Below are positions 33,219-46,440 of a DNA stretch of 64,000 nt, piece by piece; the first letter of the stretch is position 1; each line of letters opens with the position of its first letter. The translations under genes and the position numbers were made by a program. The stretch is from Ricordea florida (Eukaryota > Cnidaria > Anthozoa > Corallimorpharia > Ricordeidae). Under the pieces are notes generated by a model. That model ran no database searches and had not been told where the DNA came from. It saw only the letters and a list, made by a program, of their open reading frames with translations. The stretch spans positions 22,264,061-22,328,060 of the forward strand of contig OX453281.1 in the NCBI GenBank assembly GCA_949710005.1, given 5' to 3'.

Positions 33219-36182
33219 GTGCGACTTGTATTTCTCATTTTGCAGCCTTCCAAAATTTGACCAAATAATCGCCCATTTTTGAAAATTTTCCTATGGTCCC
33301 CCATTTGCTGTTTTGCCAAAAATGGCCATTTTCGACTCTATATAAAAACTTTCTCTTTCTCTTCTAATACGTCTTTTTTCATGCGGTTTTTTGCATTGTA
33401 ACAATTTATGATAGTTACGCTTTCAATCCATACTAATTAGGGTATTTTGCGACTTGTATTTCTCATTTTGCAGCCTTCCGAAGTTTGCCCAAAAAATCGT
33501 CCATTTTTGGAAATTTTCCTATGGTCCCCCCTTTGCTGTTTTGCCAAAAATGGCCATTTTCGACACTATATAAAAACTTGCAATTTCTCTTCTAATTCGT
33601 CTTTTTTCGTGCGGTTTTTTGCATTGTAACAATTTATGATAGTTACGCTTTCAATCCATACTAATTAGGGTATTGTGCGAGTTGTATTTCTCATTTTGCA
33701 GCCTTCCGAAGTTTGCCCAAAAAATCGTCCATTTTTGGAAATTTTCCTATGGTCCCCCCTTTGCTGTTTTGCAAAAAATGGTTATTTTTGACACTATATA
33801 AAAACTTGCTCTTTCTCTTCTAATACGTCTTTCTTCATGCGGTGTTTTGCATCTTAAGAATTCATGATAGTTACGCTTTTAATCCATACAAATTAGGGTA
33901 TTGTGCGACTTGTACTTCTCATTTTGCAGCCTTTTTAAAATTGCCCAAAAAATCGTCCATTTTTGAAAATTTTCCTATGGTCCCCCCTTTGCTATTTTGC
34001 CCAAAATGGCCATTTTCGACACTATATAAAAACTTGCAATTTCTCTTCTAATACGTCTTTTGTCGTGCGCTTTTTTGCATTGTAACAATTTATGAGAGTT
34101 ACGCTTTCAATCCATACTAATTAGGGTATTGTACGACTTGTATTTCTCATTTTGCAGCCTTCCGAAGTTTGCCAGAAAAATCGTCCATTTTTGGAAACTT
34201 TCCTATCGTCCCCCCTTTGCTGTTTTGCCAAAAATGGCCATTTTAGACACTATTAAAAAACTTGCCATTTCTCTTCTAATACGTCTTTTTTCGTGCGGTG
34301 TTTTGCATTGTAACAATTTATGATAGTTACGCTTTCAATCCATACTAATTAGGGTATTGTGCGACTTGTATTTCTCATTTTGCAGCCTTCCAAAATTTGA
34401 CCAAATAATCGCCCATTTTTGAAAATTTTCCTATGGTCCCCCATTTGCTGTTTTGCCAAAAATGGCCATTTTCGACTCTATATAAAAACTTTCTCTTTCT
34501 CTTCTAATACGTCTTTTTTCATGCGGTTTTTTGCATTGTAACAATTTATGATAGTTACGCTTTCAATCCATACTAATTAGGGTATTTTGCGACTTGTATT
34601 TCTCATTTTGCAGCCTTCCGAAGTTTGCCCAAAAAATCGTCCATTTTTGGAAATTTTCCTATGGTCCCCCCTTTGCTGTTTTGCCAAAAATGGCCATTTT
34701 CGACACTATATAAAAACTTGCAATTTCTCTTCTAATTCGTCTTTTTTCGTGCGGTTTTTTGCATTGTAACAATTTATGATAGTTACGCTTTCAATCCATA
34801 CTAATTAGGGTATTGTACGACTTGTATTTCTCATTTTGCAGCCTTCCGAAGTTTGCCAGAAAAATCGTCCATTTTTGGAAACTTTCCTATCGTCCCCCCT
34901 TTGCTGTTTTGCCAAAAATGGCCATTTTAGACACTATTAAAAAACTTGCCATTTCTCTTCTAATACGTCTTTTTTCGTGCGGTGTTTTGCATTGTAACAA
35001 TTTATGATAGTTACGCTTTCAATCCATACTAATTAGGGTATTGTGCGACTTGTATTTCTCATTTTGCAGCCTTCCAAAATTTGACCAAATAATCGCCCAT
35101 TTTTGAAAATTTTCCTATGGTCCCCCATTTGCTGTTTTGCCAAAAATGGCCATTTTCGACTCTATATAAAAACTTTCTCTTTCTCTTCTAATACGTCTTT
35201 TTTCATGCGGTTTTTTGCATTGTAACAATTTATGATAGTTACGCTTTCAATCCATACTAATTAGGGTATTTTGCGACTTGTATTTCTCATTTTGCAGCCT
35301 TCCGAAGTTTGCCCAAAAAATCGTCCATTTTTGGAAATTTTCCTATGGTCCCCCCTTTGCTGTTTTGCCAAAAATGGCCATTTTCGACACTATATAAAAA
35401 CTTGCAATTTCTCTTCTAATTCGTCTTTTTTCGTGCGGTTTTTTGCATTGTAACAATTTATGATAGTTACGCTTTCAATCCATACTAATTAGGGTATTGT
35501 GCGAGTTGTATTTCTCATTTTGCAGCCTTCCGAAGTTTGCCCAAAAAATCGTCCATTTTTGGAAATTTTCCTATGGTCCCCCCTTTGCTGTTTTGCAAAA
35601 AATGGTTATTTTTGACACTATATAAAAACTTGCTCTTTCTCTTCTAATACGTCTTTCTTCATGCGGTGTTTTGCATCTTAAGAATTCATGATAGTTACGC
35701 TTTTAATCCATACAAATTAGGGTATTGTGCGACTTGTACTTCTCATTTTGCAGCCTTTTGAAAATTGCCAAAAAAATCGTCCATTTTTGAAAATTTTCCT
35801 ATGGTCCCCCCTTTGCTATTTTGCCAAAAATGGCCATTTTCGACACTATATAAAAACTTGCAATTTCTCTTCTAATACGTCTTTTGTCGTGCGGTTTTTT
35901 GCATTGTAAAAATTTATGAGAGTTACGCTTTCAATCCATACTAATTAGGGTATTGTACGACTTGTATTTCTCATTTTGCAGCCTTCCGAAGTTTGCCAGA
36001 AAAATCGTCCATTTTTGGAAACTTTCCTATCGTCCCCCCTTTGCTGTTTTGCCAAAAATGGCCATTTTAGACACTATTAAAAAACTTGCCATTTCTCTTC
36101 TAATACGTCTTTTTTCGTGCGGTGTTTTGCATTGTAACAATTTATGATAGTTACGCTTTCAATCCATACTAATTAGGGTATT
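33219..36182 (+). repeat. F-A'-B-C/D-E and F-A'-E units (1,140 and 684 bp)
   Basis: There are three units: 33219-34358 (five monomers), 34359-35042 (three) and 35043-36182 (five). All share the same rare F (CCAAAATTTGACC and CGACTCTATATAAAA) and the same A' start (GTATTTTGCG, with TTGCG replacing GTGCG). Each contains an E with CCTATCGTCC. The short unit equals the long one minus B and C/D, as expected from unequal exchange between two long units. Confidence 0.87.
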
Positions 36183-39100
36183 GTGCGACTTGTATTTCTC
36201 ATTTTGCAGCCTTCCGAAGTTTGACCAAATAATCGCCCATTTTTGAAAATTTTCCTATGGTCCCCCCTTTGCTGTTTTGCCAAAAATGGCCATTTTCGAC
36301 ACTATATAAAAACTTTCTCTTTCTCTTCTAATACGTCTTTTTTCATGCGGTTTTTTGCATTGTAACAATTTATGATAGTTACGCTTTCAATCCATACTAA
36401 TTAGGGTATTGTGCGACTTGTATTTCTCATTTTGCAGCCTTCCGAAGTTTGCCCAAGAAATCGTCCATTTTTGGAAAGTTTCCTATGGTCCCTTCTTTGC
36501 TGTTTTGTCAAAAATGGCCATTTTCGACACTATATAAAAACTTGCAATTTCTCTTCTAATTCGTCTTTTTTCGTGCGGTTTTTTGCATTGTAACAATTTA
36601 TGATAGTTACGCTTTCAATCCATACTAATTAAGGTATTGTGCGACTTGTATTTCTCATTTTGCAGCCTTCCGAAGTTTGCCCAAAAAATCGTCCATTTTT
36701 GGAAATTTTCCTATGGTCCCCCCTTTGCTGTTTTGCAAAAAATGGTTATTTTTGACACTATATAAAAACTTGCTCTTTCTCTTCTAATACGTCTTTCTTC
36801 ATCCGGTGTTTTGCATCTTAAGAATTCATGATAGTTACGCTTTTAATCCATACAAATTAGGGTATTGTGCGACTTGTATTTCTCATTTTTCAGCCTTTTG
36901 AAAATTGCCCAAAAAATCGTCCATTTTTGAAAATTTTCCTATGGTCCCCCCTTTGCTATTTTGCCAAAAATGGCCATTTTCGACACTATATAAAAACTTA
37001 AAATTTCTCTTCTAATACGTCTTTTTTCGTGCGGTGGTTTGCATTGTAACAATTTATGATAGTTACGCTTTCAATCCATACTAATTAGGGTATTGTGCGA
37101 CTTGTATTTCTCATTTTGCAGCCTTCCGAAGTTTGCCCAAAAAATCGTCCATTGTTGGAAATTTTCCTATGGTCCCCTATTTGCTGGTTTGCCAAAAATG
37201 GCCATTTTCGACACTATATAAAAACTTGCAATTTCTCTTCTAATACGTCTTTTTTCGTGCGGTTTTTTGCATTGTAACAATTTATGAGAGTTACGCTTTC
37301 AATCCATACTAATTAGGGTATTGTACGACTTGTATTTCTCATTTTGCAGCCTTCCGAAGTTTGCCAGAAAAATCGTCCATTTTTGGAAACTTTCCTATGG
37401 TCCCCCTTTGCTGTTTTGCCAAAAATGGCCATTTTAGACACTATTAAAAAACTTGCCATTTCTCTTCTAATACGTCTTTTTTCGTGCGGTTTTTTGCATT
37501 GTAACAATTTATGATAGTTACGCTTTCAATCCATACTAATTAGGGTATTGTGCGACTTGTATTTCTCATTTTGGAGCCTTCCGAAGTTTGCCCAAAAAAT
37601 CGTCCATTTTTGGAAATTTTCCTATGGTCCCCCCTGTGCTGTTTTTCCAAAAATGGCCATTTTCGACACTATATAAAAACTTGCAATTTCTCTTCTTATT
37701 CGTCTTTTTTCGTGCGGTTTTTTGCATTGTAACAATTTATGATAGTTACGCTTTCAATCCATACTAATTAGGGTATTGTGCGACTTGTATTTCTCATTTT
37801 GCGGCCTTCCGAAGTTTGCCCAAAAAATCGTCCATTTTTGGAAATTTTCCTATGGTCCCCCCTTTGCTGTTTTGCAAAAAATGGTTATTTTTGACACTAT
37901 ATAAAAACTTGCTCTTTCTCTTCTAATACGTCTTTCTTCATGCGGTGTTTTGCATCTTAAGAATTCATGATAGTTACGCTTTTAATCCATACAAATTAGG
38001 GTATTGTGCGACTTGTATTTCTCATTTTGCAGCCTTTTGAAAATTGCCCAAAAAATCGTCCATTTTTGAAAATTTTCCTATGGTCCCCCCTTTGCTATTT
38101 TGCCAACAATGGCCATTTTCGACACTATATAAAAACTTAAAATTTCTCTTCTAATACGTCTTTTTTCGTGCGGTGGTTTGCATTGTAACAATTTATGATA
38201 GTTACGCTTTCAATCCATACTAATTAGGGTATTGTGCGACTTGTATTTCTCATTTTGCAGCCTTCCGAAGTTTGCCCAAAAAATCGTCCATTTTTGGAAA
38301 TTTTCCTATGATCCCCCCTTTGCTGTTTTGCAAAAAATGGTTATTTTTGACACTATATAAAAACTTGCTCTTTCTCTTCTAATACGTCTTTCTTCATGCG
38401 GTGTTTTGCATCTTAAGAATTCATGATAGTTACGCTTTTAATCCATACAAATTAGGGTATTGTGCGACTTGTATTTCTCATTTTGCAGCCTTTTGAAAAT
38501 TGCCCAAAAAATCGTCCATTTTTGAAAATTTTCCTATGGTCCCCCCTTTGCTATTTTGCCAAAAATGGCCATTTTCGACACTATATAAAAACTTAAAATT
38601 TCTCTTCTAATACGTCTTTTTTCGTGCGGTGGTTTGCATTGTAACAATTTATGATAGTTACGCTTTCAATCCATACTAATTAGGGTATTGTGCGACTTGT
38701 ATTTCTCATTTTGCAGCCTTCCGAAGTTTGCCCAAAAAATCGTCCATTGTTGGAAATTTTCCTATGGTCCCCTATTTGCTGGTTTGCCAAAAATGGCCAT
38801 TTTCGACACTATATAAAAACTTGCAATTTCTCTTCTAATACGTCTTTTTTCGTGCGGTTTTTTGCATTGTAACAATTTATGAGAGTTACGCTTTCAATCC
38901 ATACTAATTAGGGTATTGTACGACTTGTATTTCTCATTTTGCAGCCTTCCGAAGTTTGCCAGAAAAATCGTCCATTTTTGGAAACTTTCCTATGGTCCCC
39001 CCTTTGCTGTTTTGCCAAAAATGGCCATTTTAGACACTATTAAAAAACTTGCCATTTCTCTTCTAATACGTCTTTTTTCGTGCGGTTTTTTGCATTGTAA

Positions 39101-42100
39101 CAATTTATGATAGTTACGCTTTCAATCCATACTAATTAGGGTATTGTGCGACTTGTATTTCTCATTTTGCAGCCTTCCGAAGTTTGCCCAAAAAATCGTC
39201 CATTTTTGGAAATTTTCCTATGGTCCCCCCTTTGCTGTTTTGCCAAAAATGGCCATTTTCGACACTATATAAAAACTTGCAATTTCTCTTCTTATTCGTC
39301 TTTTTTCGTGCGGTTTTTTGCATTGTAACAATTTATGATAGTTACGCTTTCAATCCATACTAATTAGGGTATTGTGCGACTTGTATTTCTCATTTTGCGG
39401 CCTTCCGAAGTTTGCCCAAAAAATCGTCCATTTTTGGAAATTTTCCTATGGTCCCCCCTTTGCTGTTTTGCAAAAAATGGTTATTTTTGACACTATATAA
39501 AAACTTGCTCTTTCTCTTCTAATACGTCTTTCTTCATGCGGTGTTTTGCATCTTAAGAATTTATGATAGTTACGCTTTCAATCCATACTAATTAGGGTAT
39601 TGTGCGACTTGTATTTCTCATTTTGCAGCCTTCCGAAGTTTGCCCAAAAAATCGTCCATTTTTGGAAATTTTCCTATGGTCCCCCCTTTGCTGTTTTGCA
39701 AAAAATGGTTATTTTTGACACTATATAAAAACTTGCTCTTTCTCTTCTAATACGTCTTTCTTCATGCGGTGTTTTGCATCTTAAGAATTCATGATAGTTA
39801 CGCTTTTAATCCATACAAATTAGGGTATTGTGCGACTTGTATTTCTCATTTTGCAGCCTTTTGAAAATTGCCCAAAAAATCGTCCATTTTTGAAAATTTT
39901 CCTATGGTCCCCCCTTTGCTATTTTGCCAAAAATGGCCATTTTCGACACTATATAAAAACTTAAAATTTCTCTTCTAATACGTCTTTTTTCGTGCGGTGG
40001 TTTGCATTGTAACAATTTATGATAGTTACGCTTTCAATCCATACTAATTAGGGTATTGTGCGACTTGTATTTCTCATTTTGCAGCCTTCCGAAGTTTGCC
40101 CAAAAAATCGTCCATTGTTGGAAATTTTCCTATGGTCCCCTATTTGCTGGTTTGCCAAAAATGGCCATTTTCGACACTATATAAAAACTTGCAATTTCTC
40201 TTCTAATACGTCTTTTTTCGTGCGGTTTTTTGCATTGTAACAATTTATGAGAGTTACGCTTTCAATCCATACTAATTAGGGTATTGTACGACTTGTATTT
40301 CTCATTTTGCAGCCTTCCGAAGTTTGCCAGAAAAATCGTCCATTTTTGGAAACTTTCCTATGGTCCCCCCTTTGCTGTTTTGCCAAAAATGGCCATTTTA
40401 GACACTATTAAAAAACTTGCCATTTCTCTTCTAATACGTCTTTTTTCGTGCGGTTTTTTGCATTGTAACAATTTATGATAGTTACGCTTTCAATCCATAC
40501 TAATTAGGGTATTGTGCGACTTGTATTTCTCATTTTGGAGCCTTCCGAAGTTTGCCCAAAAAATCGTCCATTTTTGGAAATTTTCCTATGGTCCCCCCTG
40601 TGCTGTTTTTCCAAAAATGGCCATTTTCGACACTATATAAAAACTTGCAATTTCTCTTCTTATTCGTCTTTTTTCGTGCGGTTTTTTGCATTGTAACAAT
40701 TTATGATAGTTACGCTTTCAATCCATACTAATTAGGGTATTGTGCGACTTGTATTTCTCATTTTGCGGCCTTCCGAAGTTTGCCCAAAAAATCGTCCATT
40801 TTTGGAAATTTTCCTATGGTCCCCCCTTTGCTGTTTTGCAAAAAATGGTTATTTTTGACACTATATAAAAACTTGCTCTTTCTCTTCTAATACGTCTTTC
40901 TTCATGCGGTGTTTTGCATCTTAAGAATTCATGATAGTTACGCTTTTAATCCATACAAATTAGGGTATTGTGCGACTTGTATTTCTCATTTTGCAGCCTT
41001 TTGAAAATTGCCCAAAAAATCGTCCATTTTTGAAAATTTTCCTATGGTCCCCCCTTTGCTATTTTGCCAAAAATGGCCATTTTCGACACTATATAAAAAC
41101 TTAAAATTTCTCTTCTAATACGTCTTTTTTCGTGCGGTGGTTTGCATTGTAACAATTTATGATAGTTACGCTTTCAATCCATACTAATTAGGGTATTGTG
41201 CGACTTGTATTTCTCATTTTGCAGCCTTCCGAAGTTTGCCCAAAAAATCGTCCATTGTTGGAAATTTTCCTATGGTCCCCTATTTGCTGGTTTGCCAAAA
41301 ATGGCCATTTTCGACACTATATAAAAACTTGCAATTTCTCTTCTAATACGTCTTTTTTCGTGCGGTTTTTTGCATTGTGACAATTTATGAGAGTTACGCT
41401 TTCAATCCATACTAAGTAGGGTATTGTACGACTTGTATTTTTCATTTTGCAGCCTTCCGAAGTTTGCCAGAAAAATCGTCCATTTTTGGAAACTTTCCTA
41501 TGGTCCCCCCTTTGCTGTTTTGCCAAAAATGGCCATTTTAGACACTATTAAAAAACTTGCCATTTCTCTTCTAATACGTCTTTTTTCGTGCGGTTTTTTG
41601 CATTGTAACAATTTATGATAGTTACGCTTTCAATCCATACTAATTAGGGTATTGTGCGACTTGTATTTCTCATTTTGCAGCCTTCCGAAGTTTGACCAAA
41701 TAATCGCCCATTTTTGAAAATTTTCCTATGGTCCCCCATTTGCTGTTTTGCCAAAAATGGCCATTTTCGACACTATAGAAAAACTTTCTCTTTCTCTTCT
41801 AATACGTCTTTTTTCATGCGGTTCTTTGAATTGTAACAATTTATGATAGTTACGGTTTCAATCCATACTAATTAGGGTATTGTGCGACTTGTATTTCTCA
41901 TTTTGCAGCCTTCCGAAGTTTGCCCAAAAAATCGTCCATTTTTGGAAATTTTCCTATGGTCCCCCCTTTGCTGTTTTGCAAAAAATGGTGATTTTTGACA
42001 CTATATAAAAACTTGCTCTTTCTCTTCTAATACGTCTTTCTTCATGCGGTGTTTTGCATCTTAAGAATTCATGATAGTTACGCTTTTAATCCATACAAAT

Positions 42101-42336
42101 TAGGGTATTGTGCGACTTGTACTTCTCATTTTGCAGCCTTTTGAAAATTCCCAAGAAATCGTCCATTTTTGAAAATTTTCCTATGGTCCCCCCTTTGCTA
42201 TTTTGCCAAAAATGGCCATTTTCGACACTATATAAAAACTTGAAATTTCTCTTCTAATACGTCTTTTTTCGTGCGGTGGTTTGCATTGTAACAATTTATG
42301 ATAGTTACGCTTTCAATCCATACTAATTAGGGTATT
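36183..42336 (+). repeat. Six-mer variants and a 13-monomer-offset duplication
   Basis: The order is F' A B C D E A B C B C D E A' B B C D E A B C D E F B C. The type A at 37550 with TTTTGGAGCC, CCTGTGCTG and TTTTTCCAAAA recurs at 40514, 2,964 bp downstream, together with flanking C monomers of the CTTAAAATTT form. B C D E A B blocks at 38234 and 39602 form a 1,368-bp tandem pair. Several B monomers here have TTGCGGCC instead of TTGCAGCC (37778, 39374, 40742). Confidence 0.8.
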
Positions 42337-45300
42337 GTGCGACTTGTATTTCTCATTTTGCAGCCTTCCGAAGTTTGCCCAAAAAATCGTCCATTGTTGG
42401 AAATTTTCCTATGGTCCCCTATTTGCTGGTTTGCCAAAAATGGCCATTTTCGACACTATATAAAAACTTGCAATTTCTCTTCTAATACGTCTTTTGTCGT
42501 GCGGTTTTTTGCATTGTAACAATTGATGAGAGTTACGCTTTCAATCCATACTAATTAGGGTATTGTACGACTTGTATTTCTCATTTTGCAGCCTTCCGAA
42601 GTTTGCCAGAAAAATCGTCCATTTTTGGAAACTTTCCTATGGTCCCCCCTTTGCTGTTTTGCCAAAAATGGCCATTTTAGACACTATTAAAAAACTTGCC
42701 AATTCTCTTCTAGTACGTCTTTTTTCGTGCGGTTTTTTGCATTGTAACAATTTATGATAGTTACGCTTTCAATCCATACTAATTAGGGTATTGTGCGACT
42801 TGTATTTCTCATTTTGCAGCCTTCCGAAGTTTGACCAAATAATCGCCCATTTTTGAACATTTTCCTATGGTCCCCCCTTTGCTGTTTTGCCAAAAATGGC
42901 CATTTTCGACACTATATAAAAACTTTCTCTTTCTCTTCTAATACGTCTTTTTTCATGCGGTTTTTTGCATTGTAACAATTTATGATAGTTACGCTTTCAA
43001 TCCATACTAATTAGGGTATTGTGCGACTTGTATTTCTCATTTTGCAGCCTTCCGAAGTTTGACCAAATAGTCGCCCATTTTTGAAAATTTTCCTATGGTC
43101 CCCCATTTGCTGTTTTGCCAAAAATGGCCATTTTCGACACTATATAAAAACTTTCTCTTTCTCTTCTAATACGTCTTTTTTCATGCGGTTTTTTGCATTG
43201 TAACAATTTATGATAGTTACGCTTTCAATCCATACTAATTAGGGTATTGTGCGACTTGTATTTCTCATTTTGCAGCCTTCCGAAGTTTGCCCAAAAAATC
43301 GTCCATTTTTGGAAATTTTCCTATGGTCCCCCCTTTGCTGTTTTGCAGGAAGTTGTTATTTTTGACACTATATAAAAACTTGCTCTTTCTGTTCTAATAC
43401 GTCTTTCTTCATGCGGTGTTTTGCATCTTAAGAATTCATGATAGTTACGCTTTTAATCCATACAAATTAGGGTATTGTGCGACTTGTACTTCTCATTTTG
43501 CAGCCTTTTGAAAATTGCCCAAAAAATCGTCCATTTTTGAAAATTTTCCTATGGTCCCCCCTTTGCTATTTTGCCAAAAATGGCCATTTTCGACACTATA
43601 TAAAAACTTGAAATTTCTCTTCTAATACGTCTTTTTTCGTGCGGTGGTTTGCATTGTAACAATTTATGATAGTTACGCTTTCAATCCATACTAATTAGGG
43701 TATTGTGCGACTTGTATTTCTCATTTTGCAGCCTTCCGAAGTTTGCCCAAAAAATAGTCCATTGTTGGAAATTTTCCTATGGTCCCCTATTTGCTGGTTT
43801 GCCAAAAATGGCCATTTTCGACACTATATAAAAACTTGCAATTTCTCTTCTAATACGTCTTTTGTCGTGCGGTTTTTTGCATTGTAACAATTTATGAGAG
43901 TTACGCTTTCAATCCATACTAATTAGGGTATTGTACGACTTGTATTTCTCATTTTGCAGCCTTCCGAAGTTTGCCAGAAAAATCGTCCATTTTTGGAAAC
44001 TTTCCTATGGTCCCCCCTTTGCTAATTTGCCAAAAATGGCCATTTTAGACACTATTAAGAAACTTGCCATTTTTCTTCTAGTACGTCTTTTTTCGTGCGG
44101 TTTTTTGCATTGTAACAATTTATGATAGTTACGCTTTCAATCCATACTAATTAGGGTATTGTGCGACTTGTATTTCTCATTTTGCAGCCTTCCGAAGTTT
44201 GACCAAATAATCGCCCATTTTTGAAAATTTTCCTATGGTCCCCCCTTTGCTGTTTTGCCAAAAATGGCCATTTTCGACACTATATAAAAACTTTCTCTTT
44301 CTCTTCTAATACGTCTTTTTTCATGCGGTTTCTTGCATTGTAACAATTTATGATAGTTACGCTTTCAATCCATACTAATTAGGGTATTGTGCGACTTGTA
44401 TTTCTCATTTTGCAGCCTTCCGAAGTTTGCCCAAAAAATCGTCCATTTTTGAAAATTTTCCTATGGTCCCCCCTTTGCTGTTTTGCCAAAAATGGCCATT
44501 TTCGACACTATATAAAAACTTTCTCTTTCTCTTCTAATACGTCTTTTTTCATGCGGTTTTTTGCATTGTAACAATTTATGATAGTTACGCTTTCAATCCA
44601 TACTAATTAGGGTATTGTGCGACTTGTATTTCTCACTTTGCAGCCTTCCGAAGTTTGCCCAAAAAATCGTCCATTTTTTGAAATTTTCCTATGGTCCCCC
44701 CTTTGCTGTTTTGCAAAAAATGGTTATTTTTGACACTATATAAAAACTTGCTCTTTCTCTTCTAATACGTCTTTCTTCATGCGGTGTTTTGCATCTTAAG
44801 AATTCATGATAGTTACGCTTTTAATCCATACAAATTAGGGTATTGTGCGACTTGTATTTCTCATTTTGCAGCCTTTTGAAAATTGCCCAAAAAATCGTCC
44901 ATTTTTGAAAATTTTCCTATGGTCCCCCCTTTGCTATTTTGCCAAAAATGGCCATTTTCGACACTATATAAAAACTTGAAATTTCTCTTCTAATACGTCT
45001 TTTTTCGTGCGGTGGTTTGCATTGTAACAATTTATGATAGTTACGCTTTCAATCCATACTAATTAGGGTATTGTGCGACTTGTATTTCTCATTTTGCAGC
45101 CTTCCGAAGTTTGCCCAAAAAATAGTCCATTGTTGGAAATTTTCCTATGGTCCCCTATTTGCTGGTTTGCCAAAAATGGCCATTTTCGACACTATATAAA
45201 AACTTGCAATTTCTCTTCTAATACGTCTTTTGTCGTGCGGTTTTTTGCATTGTAACAATTTATGAGAGTTACGCTTTCAATCCATACTAATTAGGGTATT

Positions 45301-46440
45301 GTACGACTTGTATTTCTCATTTTGCAACCTTCCGAAGTTTGCCAGAAAAATCGTCCATTTTTGGAAACTTTCCTATGGTCCCCCCTTTGCTGTTTTGCCA
45401 AAAATGGCCATTTTAGACACTATTAAGAAACTTGCCATTTCTCTTCTAGTACGTCTTTTTTCGTGCGGTTTTTTGCATTGTAACAATTTATGATAGTTAC
45501 GCTTTCAATCCATACTAATTAGGGTATTGTGCGACTTGTATTTCTCATTTTGCAGCCTTCCGAAGTTTGACCAAATAATCGCCCATTTTTGAAAATTTTC
45601 CTATGGTCCCCCCTTTGCTGTTTTGCCAAAAATGGCCATTTTCGACACTATATAAAAACTTTCTCTTTCTCTTCTAATACGTCTTTTTTCCTGCGGTTTT
45701 TTGCATTGTAACAATTTATGATAGTTACGCTTTCAATCCATACTAATTAGGGTATTGTGCGACTTGTATTTCTCATTTTGCAGCCTTCCGAAGTTTGCCC
45801 AAAAAATCGTCCATTTTTGAAAATTTCCCTATGGTCCCCCCTTTGCTGTTTTGTCAAAAATGGCCATTTTCGACACTATATAAAAACTTTCTCTTTCTCT
45901 TCTAATACGTCTTTTTTCATGCGGTTTTTTGCATTGTAACAATTTATGATAGTTACGCTTTCAATCCATACTAATTAGGGTATTGTGCGACTTGTATTTC
46001 TCATTTTGCAGCCTTCCGAAATTTGCCCAAAAAATCGTCCATTTTTGGAAATTTTCCTATGGTCCCCCCTTTGCTGTTTTGCAAAAAATTGTTATTTTTG
46101 ACACTATATAAAAACTTGCTCTTTCTCTTCTAATACGTCTTTCTTCATGCGGTGTTTTGCATCTTAAGAATTCATGATAGTTACGCTTTTAATCCATACA
46201 AATTAGGGTATTGTGCGACTTGTACTTCTCATTTTGCAGCCTTTTGAAAATTGCCCAAAAAATCGTCCATTTTTGAAAATTTTCCTATAATCCCCCCTTT
46301 GCTATTTTGCCAAAAATGGCCATTTTCGACACTATATAAAAACTTGAAATTTCTCTTCTAATACGTCTTTTTTCGTGCGGTGGTTTGCATTGTAACAATT
46401 TATGATAGTTACGCTTTCAATCCATACTAATTAGGGTATT
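42337..46440 (+). repeat. Three D-first six-mers (1,368-bp period)
   Basis: Units start at 42337 (D E F' F B C), 43705 (D E F' A/F B2 C) and 45073 (D E F' A/F B C). All share a D with CTTTTGTCGTGCGG and an E with CTAGTACGTC. The second and third also share AAATAGTCCATTG in D and TATTAAGAAAC in E, so they are closest relatives. The B at 43249 has an unusual cluster of changes, TTGCAGGAAGTTG, at about 43344. Confidence 0.87.
44389..44616 (+). repeat. A/F hybrid monomer
   Basis: The head is A-like (TTTGCCCAAAAAATCGTCC). From position 63 on it has TGAAAATTTTCC, TTTCTCTTTCTC and CATGCGG, like F. A related copy at 45757 has GTCAAAAATGG and a T-to-C change in the GGAAA/TTTCC region. Both lie in the 1,368-bp block with period 43705/45073. 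Confidence 0.75.
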
